IMG/VR virus record: IMGVR_UViG_3300003690_000003 | Coordinates: 1 to 64,000 of that record | Source of the DNA: a virus | Strand: one strand, 5' to 3' | Length of the DNA: 64,000 nt | Part shown: one piece after another, positions 6,819 through 12,921 of the stretch | Numbering within the stretch: the stretch's first letter is position 1 | Layout of the letters: every line of letters starts with the position of its first letter | Program-made: the position numbers and the translations under genes | The notes under the pieces: generated by a model | The model's database searches: none | Seen by the model: only the letters and a program-made list of their open reading frames with translations | What the model was told of the DNA's origin: nothing

Positions 6819-6984
6819 TTACTAGCTCCAAGGCGTCGGCATAAGTCCAGCGAAGATCGTCAAGGTGATTGACACGAGACGACCATAGGCCGATATTGTA
6901 ACTCTGCTGGCAGACGCTAGCGACGATCCAGAGGTGCGCTTTCTTGCCGTTGCGTTTGAATCTTACGAGATCACCGATTTTCAC
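6805..6984 (-). CDS. GDLV-family SH3-like small protein
   Basis: 59 residues from a GTG start: VKIGDLVRFKRNGKKAHLWI ... ALELVSENR. It has 14-nt overlaps at both ends. TTGGAG, encoded by the codons for its own LEL, acts as the Shine-Dalgarno site of the next gene. Confidence 0.8.
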   Translation of the reverse strand: MKIGDLVRFKRNGKKAHLWIVASVCQQSYNIGLWSSRVNHLDDLRWTYADALELVSENR

Positions 6985-7159
6985 TGATTACCTCTAGCTC
7001 TCTTCTGGGGTGCGAACTCATGCAGTTATCATCCAGGCCACTGCCATCAATCCAATGAATCACTTGACGTTCGTCAGTGCCCGGTATCTGCCGAACAACG
7101 ATGCCGAACCAGTCTGCCCAACACGGATTGTTATAAACCACCAGATCACCGATTTTCAT
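6971..7159 (-). CDS. GDLV-family SH3-like small protein
   Basis: 62 residues, MKIGDLVVYNNPCWADWFG, with IVVRQI and VIHWIDG strands, ending LEVISENR. ATG start; 14-nt overlap with both neighbours. The upstream gene therefore ends NENR rather than SENR. Confidence 0.8.
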   Translation of the reverse strand: MKIGDLVVYNNPCWADWFGIVVRQIPGTDERQVIHWIDGSGLDDNCMSSHPRRELEVISENR

Positions 7160-7361
7160 TAGTTGCTTCTCGCAAGTAGTTGCTGTTTATCTGCACCACG
7201 TTGCCGGTTCTTACGTTCTGCCCCAACACGAAACCGTCGTAGCACTTACTTTCGCTAGCGGGGAGAAGTAAATACAAGTCACCGAGACCGGCCCGGGGGT
7301 TCCCGGTACTTCGCACCAGCATGCCAGCTTGCACCTGATCTCGTCGAAGATAAACGCTCAC
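7146..7361 (-). CDS. GDLV-family-like small protein, divergent N-terminus
   Basis: 71 residues from a GTG that overlaps the stop of the upstream basic protein (GTGA). VSVYLRRDQVQAGMLVRSTG replaces the usual start, with AGMLV in place of GDLV. It ends TNENR, as required by the 14-nt overlap with the ATG of the next gene. A longer frame starting at 7526 exists, but its first part is the basic protein's gene read in another frame. Confidence 0.7.
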   Translation of the reverse strand: MSVYLRRDQVQAGMLVRSTGNPRAGLGDLYLLLPASESKCYDGFVLGQNVRTGNVVQINSNYLREATNENR

Positions 7362-7507
7362 CAGTCCCGCCGCCCCTTGTGCTTCGGGTGTCGAGCATCC
7401 TTGCCGCTCCCCTTGCCAGAACCCTTGCGGGCCTTGTTCTTGTGCTTCCCTGCTCCCCGGTGGTTCCAGGCAGCGAGCGCAATCAGGTTTCGTCCGTTTC
7501 GCTTCAT
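7358..7507 (-). CDS. Small, highly basic protein
   Basis: 49 residues, MKRNGRNLIALAAWNHRGAG followed by a Lys/Arg/Gly/His-rich tail (KHKNKARKGSGKGSGKD...). It could bind nucleic acid by charge. It is the first gene of its block, 9 nt after the -10 with no ribosome-binding site, so the message should be nearly leaderless. Confidence 0.7.
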   Translation of the reverse strand: MKRNGRNLIALAAWNHRGAGKHKNKARKGSGKGSGKDARHPKHKGRRDW

Positions 7508-7516
7508 CGTGCTTAT

Positions 7517-7545
7517 AGAATACCACGGGCGACGGGTCAAGTCAA
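7517..7545 (-). promoter_or_regulatory. Promoter cassette, near-leaderless
   Basis: TTGACT, 17 nt ending GTGG (extended -10), TATTCT, then ATAAGCACG and ATG. The same TATTCTATAA follows in the 8962 cassette. Confidence 0.8.
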
Positions 7546-7552
7546 GGGTGAA

Positions 7553-7575
7553 AACTTTATTGTCAAATAAAAGTT
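7553..7575. repeat. 23-bp AT-rich inverted repeat, copy
   Basis: Same sequence as the 6206 copy. Its outer end is shared with the closing stem of the structured RNA element at 7573..7725. Confidence 0.8.
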
Positions 7576-7725
7576 AGAGGGTGCGGGTTCTCTTCGGTCC
7601 CCGCTGCCTAGCCTCCTGGCAACTTGTATTCGTAAGAGCAATCACGGAAGTGTGATCCTTTTTATAAGTCTCTTACAGGGATTCAGGAGAGGCGTTGAAT
7701 CCCGCTTAATATAATACCCTCTAAC
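7573..7725 (-). ncRNA. Candidate structured RNA, multi-stem
   Basis: The 150-nt interval between two genes is almost fully accounted for by base pairing. GTTAGAGGGT (7716-7725, minus strand) pairs perfectly with ACCCTCTAAC (7573-7582), a 10-bp closing stem. Inside are GGGATTCA/TGAATCCC (8 bp, 7678-7703), GTAAGAG/CTCTTAC (7 bp) enclosing ATCAC/GTGAT, a GCC/GGC stem and GCGGG/CCCGC (7583-7604). GCGGG near 7704 could instead pair with the CCCGC copy, suggesting a switch or pseudoknot. It is not a recognisable tRNA, tmRNA or terminator. It begins at the stop codon of the gene at 7725..8345 and may be part of that mRNA. Confidence 0.5.
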
Positions 7726-8345
7726 TACTTAACATTCTTGCGCTTTTTCGCTTTCTTCAAGTCGCGTTCTTCGCAGATTACTGGAGTAGCCGAACCAATG
7801 GGGATCACCTCGTAACGCTTGCCGCCTCTGGCGTGTGTCAACACCTCGGGAAGTGCCCGTAGAATCATCGCAGGCTTGCCGCCCAGACCGTAGCTCACGC
7901 GGGCCGCTTTCCGAAACTCGACCATGCTTGCGGCTGCGAACTTTGGTTCATCCAGTGAGTTCGTCAAGACCGCTTGCGCGTACTTATTGCCAGTGATCGC
8001 GCTATACTGCTTCTCTGTTGGAACCCACTCGGGATCTCCCATCGCGCTGGAAACAATACTTTGAAAATATCCGTTGCGATAGTAGTAGGCTGCAACGATT
8101 TGCAATCGTTGTGCCTTGTCGGCATCCCACACTTCTTCCCAATCCTTGTTGGCTGCAAGCACTTTGTCACTGTAGTTACCCTCGATCTCTTCGAGGATGT
8201 CGGTCTGTCGCGGGGAGAGGTTTCGCCCTTCCTGCGCTTGATCTCTCAGAGACGAGGCAAAGCCAAAATCCCAGGAGTTTTCATCTTTGATACGCTCGAT
8301 CAGGTTCTCAAGTCGCTGGATCATCTTGTCTCCGGTGTTGTCCAT
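7725..8345 (-). CDS. Phage protein of unknown function, 206 residues
   Basis: Begins MDNTGDKMIQRLENLIERIK and ends in a lysine-rich tail (KKAKKRKNVK). A helical N-terminal half contains SPRQTDILEEIEGNYSDK, and a middle segment has AYYYRNGYFQSIVSSAMGD. I cannot assign a family. The ATG is exactly 6 nt after the -10, so the mRNA is predicted leaderless. The structured RNA element follows directly. Confidence 0.8.
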   Translation of the reverse strand: MDNTGDKMIQRLENLIERIKDENSWDFGFASSLRDQAQEGRNLSPRQTDILEEIEGNYSDKVLAANKDWEEVWDADKAQRLQIVAAYYYRNGYFQSIVSSAMGDPEWVPTEKQYSAITGNKYAQAVLTNSLDEPKFAAASMVEFRKAARVSYGLGGKPAMILRALPEVLTHARGGKRYEVIPIGSATPVICEERDLKKAKKRKNVK

Positions 8346-8351
8346 ACTCTA

Positions 8352-8380
8352 ATTATGCCTGAATCGAAGAAGAAAGTCAA
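8352..8380 (-). promoter_or_regulatory. Promoter cassette, leaderless type
   Basis: TTGACT, 17 nt ending TCAGG, CATAAT, 6 nt, ATG. The AT-rich palindrome 8388..8410 lies just upstream. Confidence 0.8.
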
Positions 8381-8387
8381 CCCTCTA

Positions 8388-8410
8388 AACTTTATTCTCA
8401 AATAAAAGTT
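8388..8410. repeat. 23-bp AT-rich inverted repeat, copy
   Basis: Same as the 5283 copy. It overlaps the stop codon (8409-8411) of the upstream gene. Confidence 0.8.
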
Positions 8411-8699
8411 ATGCGGGCCAAAGGGGCGCACTGTTGCGGAATACCGTGGGGTGCATCACTTCGTTAGCATGACGCTTCGCCTTGTTTACATGGGTCGAAG
8501 TTGTGACAGAATGAAAGCATCCACCGGGCGCGGTGAAGTCGCCCACGACGACTAGCCCGCCAGAAGTGCGGTGAGCGATCTTCGCGCCATACGAGAGCAA
8601 CTCGCGCCCGTCGCTGCTCAGGTTGCCAGTGTGACTGATCGCCCTTTCACCTCGGGCGAAGGCGGCCACTACTTTATCATTCTTAACTGTATCAAACAT
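8409..8699 (-). CDS. Phage protein of unknown function, 96 residues
   Basis: MFDTVKNDKVVAAFARGERA, then SSDGRELLSYGAKIAHRTSG and GGLVVVGDFTAPGG, then a basic segment HVNKAKRHANEV. It looks like a small alpha/beta domain. It is co-transcribed with the GDLV-family gene just upstream. No family recognised. Confidence 0.7.
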   Translation of the reverse strand: MFDTVKNDKVVAAFARGERAISHTGNLSSDGRELLSYGAKIAHRTSGGLVVVGDFTAPGGCFHSVTTSTHVNKAKRHANEVMHPTVFRNSAPLWPA

Positions 8700-8700
8700 T

Positions 8701-8955
8701 TTAACTCCTTGAAATCACACGGATTTCGCTTAGGTATTGGACGCTCCGAACGTCGGGCCAAGTGATATCATAACACCGGCTCCCTCGCGGGGTGTCAACA
8801 TGTTGAGCCGCCGTGGTGTAGGACAGCCCATCGTATAGATTGGAGTGGACTGGGTCTAGCTCACGGATCTTGTGGACAACACCCACCTGACCACGATCAC
8901 CATCGATCTTCATCTTTACCAGATCGCCTACGCGGGGGATAAGTTCCTCATTCAT
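8701..8955 (-). CDS. GDLV-family SH3-like small protein, first gene of block
   Basis: 84 residues, MNEELIPRVGDLVKMKIDGD, with GVVHKIRELD, YDITWPDV and a terminal IRVISRS. It is larger than average because of an insertion between the two halves. The ATG is exactly 6 nt after the -10; leaderless mRNA predicted. Confidence 0.8.
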   Translation of the reverse strand: MNEELIPRVGDLVKMKIDGDRGQVGVVHKIRELDPVHSNLYDGLSYTTAAQHVDTPRGSRCYDITWPDVRSVQYLSEIRVISRS

Positions 8956-8961
8956 GCTTAT

Positions 8962-8990
8962 AGAATACCATGTGCCGGGTTATAAGTCAA
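8962..8990 (-). promoter_or_regulatory. Promoter cassette, leaderless type
   Basis: TTGACT, 17 nt ending CATGG, TATTCT, ATAAGC, ATG. Confidence 0.85.
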
Positions 8991-8997
8991 GCACCAA

Positions 8998-9020
8998 AAC
9001 TTTATTCTCAAATAAAAAAG
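8998..9020. repeat. 23-bp AT-rich inverted repeat, imperfect copy
   Basis: One arm is intact (AACTTTATTCTCAAATAAA); the other ends AAAAAG instead of AAAGTT. Confidence 0.7.
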
Positions 9021-9028
9021 ATTATGTT

Positions 9029-9094
9029 TTAAGTTGTGGATATTACTTCTAAAAACTCGGCCAACTCGACACTCGTTTCGCGCCCGACTTTCAT
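9029..9094 (-). CDS. Remnant-like mini GDLV-family gene (21 residues)
   Basis: MKVGRETSVELAEFLEVISTT joins a family N-terminus (MKVG) to a family C-terminus (FLEVIS), with the whole middle missing. It still overlaps the upstream gene by ATGA. This is what an internal deletion of a normal member would leave. It is too small to form the SH3-like fold; it may be a decaying gene. Confidence 0.5.
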   Translation of the reverse strand: MKVGRETSVELAEFLEVISTT

Positions 9095-9378
9095 CTTACG
9101 ATCTCCATCCGTCCATCCTGTAGCGCATCGTCGAAAGTTTGCGGGGTATGCTTACAAATCTCCGGCTCGCCTATCCAATCAACCGCAAAATACTCGTCTG
9201 CAAAATCCATCGGATGCTCACGCCCGCAATCTACAAGATCGTGGCAATCGGCGCGGTGCGTGTGAGGGCAATCGGTACAAGTCGGCAGTGGCACAGACAG
9301 AACAATCCCAAGATCGTCGTCGCCAGAGTCGTCGTCATTCCACCGAAGTAAAGTTCCGATGTCAATGGTTTGTTTCAT
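9091..9378 (-). CDS. GDLV-family-like protein with Cys/His-rich insertion
   Basis: 95 residues, MKQTIDIGTLLRWNDDDSGD, then DLGIVLSV, then an insertion CTDCPHTHRADCHDLVDCGR that could bind a metal ion, then FAVDWIGEP. It ends MEIVR. A typical member has no cysteine cluster here, so a small zinc-binding loop appears to have been inserted between the two beta halves. Confidence 0.75.
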   Translation of the reverse strand: MKQTIDIGTLLRWNDDDSGDDDLGIVLSVPLPTCTDCPHTHRADCHDLVDCGREHPMDFADEYFAVDWIGEPEICKHTPQTFDDALQDGRMEIVR

Positions 9379-9599
9379 CCTATGACCTCCAGTTGTCGCT
9401 GATAGATGGATTCTTCTAGTCTGTCGGGTGAATGTTCACTAACTTCGCCCTCTGTCGCCCACGCGATACTATAACATCCCTGCCAGTCCTCACCGGGCAG
9501 CCCCACAACAATCCCAATATCATCTATATCTTCGTCGCGCATTTCGTCGCCGTGCCAAAGAACCAACATTCCAATTCTCAACTCACTGTGGGTTGGCAT
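9375..9599 (-). CDS. GDLV-family SH3-like small protein
   Basis: 74 residues, MPTHSELRIGMLVLWHGDEM, with DIGIVVGLPG and YSIAWAT strands and a terminal RQLEVIG. It overlaps the next gene by 4 nt and the previous one by 17 nt. Confidence 0.75.
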   Translation of the reverse strand: MPTHSELRIGMLVLWHGDEMRDEDIDDIGIVVGLPGEDWQGCYSIAWATEGEVSEHSPDRLEESIYQRQLEVIG

Positions 9600-9813
9600 A
9601 AGACAAAATCTCCACAGAATCGCGGCGAACGTACTCTAGCCCTGAGTGTCCCTCCCAAGGCACCGCGAACAGGCGAACCCAAATATGAATGCCATAAGTA
9701 TCCACTATCAGGCCGACGGCGCCCTCAAGAACGATGTGAACTTGCAGAGTCTGTAGAGGACCGAGAATCAGCTTCACTACATCGCCCAACCGTGGCTTTT
9801 TACGTCGCTCCAT
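9583..9813 (-). CDS. GDLV-family-like protein, first gene of block
   Basis: 76 residues, MERRKKPRLGDVVKLILGPL, with VGLIVDTYGI and FAVPWEG. The ATG lies 6 nt after the -10 (leaderless). The block continues through three more members to 9029. Confidence 0.75.
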   Translation of the reverse strand: MERRKKPRLGDVVKLILGPLQTLQVHIVLEGAVGLIVDTYGIHIWVRLFAVPWEGHSGLEYVRRDSVEILSYANPQ

Positions 9814-9819
9814 GATTAT

Positions 9820-9848
9820 AGAATAGCATGGGAGGGCTGCGATGTCAA
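9820..9848 (-). promoter_or_regulatory. Promoter cassette, leaderless type
   Basis: Consensus TTGACA, 17 nt ending CATGC, TATTCT, ATAATC, ATG. Confidence 0.85.
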
Positions 9849-9870
9849 ACTTTTATTTGAATATAAAGTT
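9848..9870. repeat. 23-bp AT-rich inverted repeat, opposite orientation
   Basis: AACTTTTATTTGAATATAAAGTT on the plus strand: the same palindrome as at 5283, but with the longer arm on the other side. It abuts the -35 box. Confidence 0.75.
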
Positions 9871-9871
9871 C

Positions 9872-10069
9872 TCACCGGGCTGCACTTACAACCTCAAATT
9901 GGTGACTGCTATCTGCAACAATCGTGCCATCAGGCCAGCGAACGTGAATAATATCTGTCCAGCCCTCCGGGGGGTACTGGCTCGCGGCTCGGTGCACCTC
10001 ATACACCAGACCGACCAAATCAATATCCGATATCTCCTGGTCGTACCTCACCAGATCACCGATGTTCAT
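9872..10069 (-). CDS. GDLV-family SH3-like small protein
   Basis: 65 residues, MNIGDLVRYDQEISDIDLVG, with LVYEVHRA and IIHVRWPDG strands, ending FEVVSAAR. It is the last member of a five-gene run, so its C-terminus is not constrained by an overlap and is not SENR. Confidence 0.85.
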   Translation of the reverse strand: MNIGDLVRYDQEISDIDLVGLVYEVHRAASQYPPEGWTDIIHVRWPDGTIVADSSHQFEVVSAAR

Positions 10070-10223
10070 TTAGCAACTCCAGTGCCTCCCGTGCAAGCCA
10101 ACGAATCCTAGAGTCTCTCAAAAATCGCACACGGACTTCCGATTCTTTATGAGCAACCGCAATAACGAGCGCGGGATTCCCGCGACAGGGACCACCGACG
10201 AGCACAAGATCACCGATTTTCAC
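10056..10223 (-). CDS. GDLV-family SH3-like small protein
   Basis: 55 residues from GTG: VKIGDLVLVGGPCRGNPALV ... LELLNEHR. One of the shortest members. 14-nt overlaps at both ends. The NEHR ending follows from the next gene's ATG AAC ATC start. A longer frame from 10340 would run through the upstream gene. Confidence 0.85.
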   Translation of the reverse strand: MKIGDLVLVGGPCRGNPALVIAVAHKESEVRVRFLRDSRIRWLAREALELLNEHR

Positions 10224-10416
10224 TGAGTAACTCCAAGTTATAATCGTTGTGCCAGAATGTTGTTTTTGCGTCAAACCACGCAACGGCGTAAGAAATCGCG
10301 GGGGAGTCTCCGCTGCAACCGTCGCGGGGTCCGCCCACAATGATTCCTGTGTCGCGTCGAGCGAAAGGCCGAGGGCTCTCCTCTGCGTGCCACTTTACCA
10401 AGTCACCGATTTTCAC
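10210..10416 (-). CDS. GDLV-family SH3-like small protein
   Basis: 68 residues from GTG: VKIGDLVKWHAEESPRPFAR, with DTGIIVGGPRDG, YAVAWFDA and terminal LELLSENR. 14-nt overlaps on both sides. Confidence 0.85.
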   Translation of the reverse strand: MKIGDLVKWHAEESPRPFARRDTGIIVGGPRDGCSGDSPAISYAVAWFDAKTTFWHNDYNLELLSENR

Positions 10417-10612
10417 TGACTACCTCAAACTTCCAGTCGCTTGTGCGGAATATTCCATCATCGTCCCCAAAGTTAAGGAGGATAATTCCATCAGGGTCGC
10501 GCATTTCGCCATCAAAGCCCAACTTGGTTACAACACCAATCTGGGTGTAATCGTCGACGCTTACATTCCACTTTGCGAGTGGGGTTACCTTTACCAAGTC
10601 ACCGATTTTCAT
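10403..10612 (-). CDS. GDLV-family SH3-like small protein
   Basis: 69 residues, MKIGDLVKVTPLAKWNVSVD, with QIGVVTKLG and IILLNFGD and terminal FEVVSENR. Its GAG GTA codons place a GAGGT ribosome-binding site 5 nt before the GTG of the next gene. Confidence 0.85.
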   Translation of the reverse strand: MKIGDLVKVTPLAKWNVSVDDYTQIGVVTKLGFDGEMRDPDGIILLNFGDDDGIFRTSDWKFEVVSENR

Positions 10613-10817
10613 TTAGCAACTCCAACGCGCTCGTCGCAAGTCGGTGAGTGTAACTAAACTGAGGGAAACAAACTGCGCGTCGAGACCCACCCAAATCTTT
10701 GGTGATGATCCCCAACTCGTTCTCGATATGATATTCCATGTTCTCGACACAGTTGGTGCTGACATTGAATCGGCCACCGGGCTGCCAGAGGCAGCGTACA
10801 AGATCACCGATTTTCAT
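10599..10817 (-). CDS. GDLV-family SH3-like small protein
   Basis: 72 residues, MKIGDLVRCLWQPGGRFNVS, with ELGIITKDLGG and terminal LELLNENR. It starts within a half copy of the AT-rich palindrome just downstream of the 194-residue gene and has no obvious Shine-Dalgarno site. Confidence 0.85.
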   Translation of the reverse strand: MKIGDLVRCLWQPGGRFNVSTNCVENMEYHIENELGIITKDLGGSRRAVCFPQFSYTHRLATSALELLNENR

Positions 10818-10830
10818 TTGAAAATAAAGT

Positions 10831-11415
10831 TTAGGCGTTTTCGAGTTGCTTCTTGGTCAGTTCTGCGATCTTCAACTCTGCCTTGCGCTTGAAATTGTCC
10901 CCATAGTGGTAACGCTCATCCACTTTCAACACGGAGATTTTAATGGCAAGGTTCAAAGAACAGTTAGGATGCTCGACGAATCGTGTCAGGTGATAGCCGT
11001 GTGAGCTTTCGTTTACAGGGATATCGTCATAAATCTGTTCTAGCAACGCGGTGGGAGTCTTATTGGCTCCGATGTTCTCGCCCCAGTACCTCTGGCCCAG
11101 GAACGCACTCATCATGCGCCAGTATGACCGACTGTTCCTCTTGAAATACTTGTTATAAACGTCCCAATAGGTCTGTTCGTCAATATCGATTGCTCCGGTT
11201 CGCAAAAGCTCAGACTTAAAGACGTAGCCGCGCTGGTTCCACAGAATCTCGGCAGCTTCCTGGGTGATCTTAGGGTTGCAGGCAAGATAACTCTTTGCCA
11301 GCCTATAGGGATGATTAGCGATTGCCAGTTGCGTTTCGGCATCGGTAAATCGGTTCTTTGCGAGTCCGGTCAACTCGCTGTTATACATTTCTGTGATTTT
11401 ATCTGCGAAGGACAT
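10831..11415 (-). CDS. Unknown protein with LRV/HEAT-like repeats
   Basis: 194 residues. Segments such as AIANHPYRLAKSYLACNPKI and FVEHPNCSLNLAIKIS follow the 'x-HP/NP-x-x-x-x-x-A' rhythm of variant leucine-rich or HEAT-like helical repeats, which mediate protein binding. The family assignment is uncertain. Unlike its neighbours it has a 31-nt leader with GGAGACAG before the ATG. It heads a block that continues into five overlapping GDLV genes. Confidence 0.75.
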   Translation of the reverse strand: MSFADKITEMYNSELTGLAKNRFTDAETQLAIANHPYRLAKSYLACNPKITQEAAEILWNQRGYVFKSELLRTGAIDIDEQTYWDVYNKYFKRNSRSYWRMMSAFLGQRYWGENIGANKTPTALLEQIYDDIPVNESSHGYHLTRFVEHPNCSLNLAIKISVLKVDERYHYGDNFKRKAELKIAELTKKQLENA

Positions 11416-11446
11416 TCTGTCTCCAGGTGGTGTTTATCGTATCTAT

Positions 11447-11475
11447 AGAATAGCATGGATAACCGATGCCGTCAA
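11447..11475 (-). promoter_or_regulatory. Promoter cassette with leader
   Basis: TTGACG, 17 nt ending CATGC, TATTCT. It has the same architecture as the leaderless cassettes but is followed by a leader with a Shine-Dalgarno site. A half palindrome lies upstream at 11478-11498. Confidence 0.8.
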
Positions 11476-11496
11476 GAGTTTTCTTTGAAAATAAAG

Positions 11497-11721
11497 TTAG
11501 TTGTCTATGTCAGCGCAATTGCTGTGCTTTTCGACGGTATCTTCCATAACTTCGCGCAACAGCGCGTCAATACTGAAATATTCTTCATCAGTCTCATCCC
11601 ACAACACGCCGATCATCCCTAGCATTTCTTCCACTTCGGGTGGAGGCAGACCTTCTTCCCGTCGCGTTGCAGTTAGGCGGTCGAGTGCGGTGCTTCCAAT
11701 GTTACTCATTAGACTCATCAT
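11497..11721 (-). CDS. Small acidic protein of unknown function
   Basis: 74 residues from MMSLMSNIGSTALDRLTATR, rich in Glu/Asp (PEVEEMLGMIGVLWDETDEE). An in-frame ATG at 11742 lies only 2 nt from the -10, where transcription cannot yet have begun, so the ATG at 11721 with GGAGAA 6 nt before it is the better start. No family recognised. Confidence 0.7.
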   Translation of the reverse strand: MMSLMSNIGSTALDRLTATRREEGLPPPEVEEMLGMIGVLWDETDEEYFSIDALLREVMEDTVEKHSNCADIDN

Positions 11722-11744
11722 GTCGAATTCTCCATCGTACATAC

Positions 11745-11772
11745 ATTATAAGTAGTTTTCATTATCTGTCAA
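11745..11772 (-). promoter_or_regulatory. Consensus sigma-70 promoter
   Basis: TTGACA, 16 nt, TATAAT: perfect hexamers. It overlaps the end of the upstream gene. Confidence 0.8.
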
Positions 11773-12020
11773 ATCCTATTTCTCTTGCGTCGATACTTTT
11801 TATTCGGTACGAGGTAAACGTCTGTCACGGCGCCATCATCGAGACACTCATAAAAGCCCTTCGTGGCAATCCGCGAGATTGCGGCCGGAATAAGCCCATG
11901 CCCAACGCGAGACACCACCTTATAGTAAAACTTGCCATTCTTCTTGTCCACGATAATGCCCAAACCTCCAGCGGTCTTGAACATATCACCAACGCAAAGA
12001 TGATACTCGCACACGATCAA
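11769..12020 (-). CDS. GDLV-family-like protein with basic tail
   Basis: 83 residues, MIVCEYHLCVGDMFKTAGGL, with GIIVDKKNGKFYYKVVS; VGDMF replaces GDLV. The C-terminus is strongly basic (NKKYRRKRNRI). ATGA overlap with the preceding gene. Confidence 0.7.
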   Translation of the reverse strand: MIVCEYHLCVGDMFKTAGGLGIIVDKKNGKFYYKVVSRVGHGLIPAAISRIATKGFYECLDDGAVTDVYLVPNKKYRRKRNRI

Positions 12021-12193
12021 TCCAACTCTGAAAGAATTTCATAGTCGGTAAGCATTTGCCACTCTTTCCAGTCAGCAAATCTGACCCACTCCTGGGCGGC
12101 ATCGCACTTGTATTCTGTAACAATCTTCATAATGCCAGTCCCGTTAATCTTTCGGAGCAGCGCACCAATAATAACCATGCCGCGAGGTTTCAT
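12017..12193 (-). CDS. Small protein, distant GDLV-family member
   Basis: 58 residues, MKPRGMVIIGALLRKINGTG, ending YEILSELD. The ATG at 12193 has AGGAGACAG before it; an upstream in-frame start would lie within the preceding gene. Family membership is weak and rests on size, position and the ExLSE ending. Confidence 0.65.
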   Translation of the reverse strand: MKPRGMVIIGALLRKINGTGIMKIVTEYKCDAAQEWVRFADWKEWQMLTDYEILSELD

Positions 12194-12201
12194 TCTGTCT
12201 C

Positions 12202-12468
12202 CTAGTAACTGATTGAAGTGTGGGGGTAAATATCCCAAAATCCATCGCCCACACAAGTAATGTCAGCGGAGTCTTCGCCCACTTTAACAAACCTGAAATG
12301 CTCGGAAGAAGCAGAACCCGCGCCCGAGTCGTGATCGGGGGGATCTTCCTCAAACTCCCACGTATCGCAACCAGCGTCGTCAACAAACTTTTCGATAAGA
12401 TCGATAACCTTGTATTCCGGGCCGACTGTGCCGCTGTACCACTTGATACCATCCCATACTACCAGCAA
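12202..12468 (-). CDS. Acidic small protein of unknown function
   Basis: About 88 residues from a TTG start with AGGAG just before it, LLVVWDGIKWYSGTVGPEYK..., Asp/Glu-rich (DTWEFEEDPPDHDSGAG). It overlaps the upstream member by 10 nt. The unusual TTG start is the only one compatible with the operon spacing. Confidence 0.6.
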   Translation of the reverse strand: MLVVWDGIKWYSGTVGPEYKVIDLIEKFVDDAGCDTWEFEEDPPDHDSGAGSASSEHFRFVKVGEDSADITCVGDGFWDIYPHTSISY

Positions 12469-12677
12469 CTCCTAGAAACTACTATGAAATTTGAGGATAG
12501 GTGCATGCTGCTCCGTGATCGTGTATCGTTGTGCAGTCGAACATAATACGTGGTTCTGCTGTTGGCGTCCGTTGCTGACCATGCCTCGATCACAAGATGG
12601 GTGGCCGGCTTCGCGCCGTGTATATGCTGCTTGAACTTCACCAAGTCGCCAACTTTAATGCCGTCGTTCTTAACCAT
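12459..12677 (-). CDS. GDLV-family SH3-like small protein, first gene of block
   Basis: 72 residues, MVKNDGIKVGDLVKFKQHIH, with HLVIEAWSAT and YYVRLHND strands and terminal FIVVSRSCW. The ATG is exactly 6 nt after the -10 (leaderless). Confidence 0.8.
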   Translation of the reverse strand: MVKNDGIKVGDLVKFKQHIHGAKPATHLVIEAWSATDANSRTTYYVRLHNDTRSRSSMHLSSNFIVVSRSCW

Positions 12678-12683
12678 GTATAT

Positions 12684-12712
12684 AGAATACCACGCGAGGG
12701 CGCGAGAGTCAA
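12684..12712 (-). promoter_or_regulatory. Promoter cassette, leaderless type
   Basis: TTGACT, 17 nt ending CGTGG, TATTCT, ATATAC, ATG. The TGA inside the -35 box is the stop codon of the upstream gene at 12709..12921. Confidence 0.85.
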
Positions 12713-12921
12713 TCTTTTACTTCAAAATAAAGTTCTGGATTGGAAGTCTCTGGAATCACTGACAAATCTTGTCGCACCTCCCAGGAGTCTCGACTCAAAC
12801 TCTTGTCGTCGTTCCACTGAACGAGGTACTGAAAGCGTGTCGCGTCTAGTTCGCGGACGGTATCAAGAACCGTGCCAATCGATCCGGTAAAAGAATGTTG
12901 AACTGTATCACCGATTGTCAT
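12709..12921 (-). CDS. GDLV-family SH3-like small protein
   Basis: 70 residues, MTIGDTVQHSFTGSIGTVLD, with YLVQWNDDK. Its last residues (ELYFEVKD) read through a degenerate AT-rich palindrome and stop inside the -35 box of the next promoter. GDTV replaces GDLV. 4-nt overlap with the preceding gene. Confidence 0.8.
   Translation of the reverse strand: MTIGDTVQHSFTGSIGTVLDTVRELDATRFQYLVQWNDDKSLSRDSWEVRQDLSVIPETSNPELYFEVKD

Noticed and set aside
7146-7526. 126-codon frame starting at 7526
   Set aside because: Its first 55 codons are the basic protein gene read in another frame. The basic frame fits the promoter, and the GTG at 7361 starts the real paralog.
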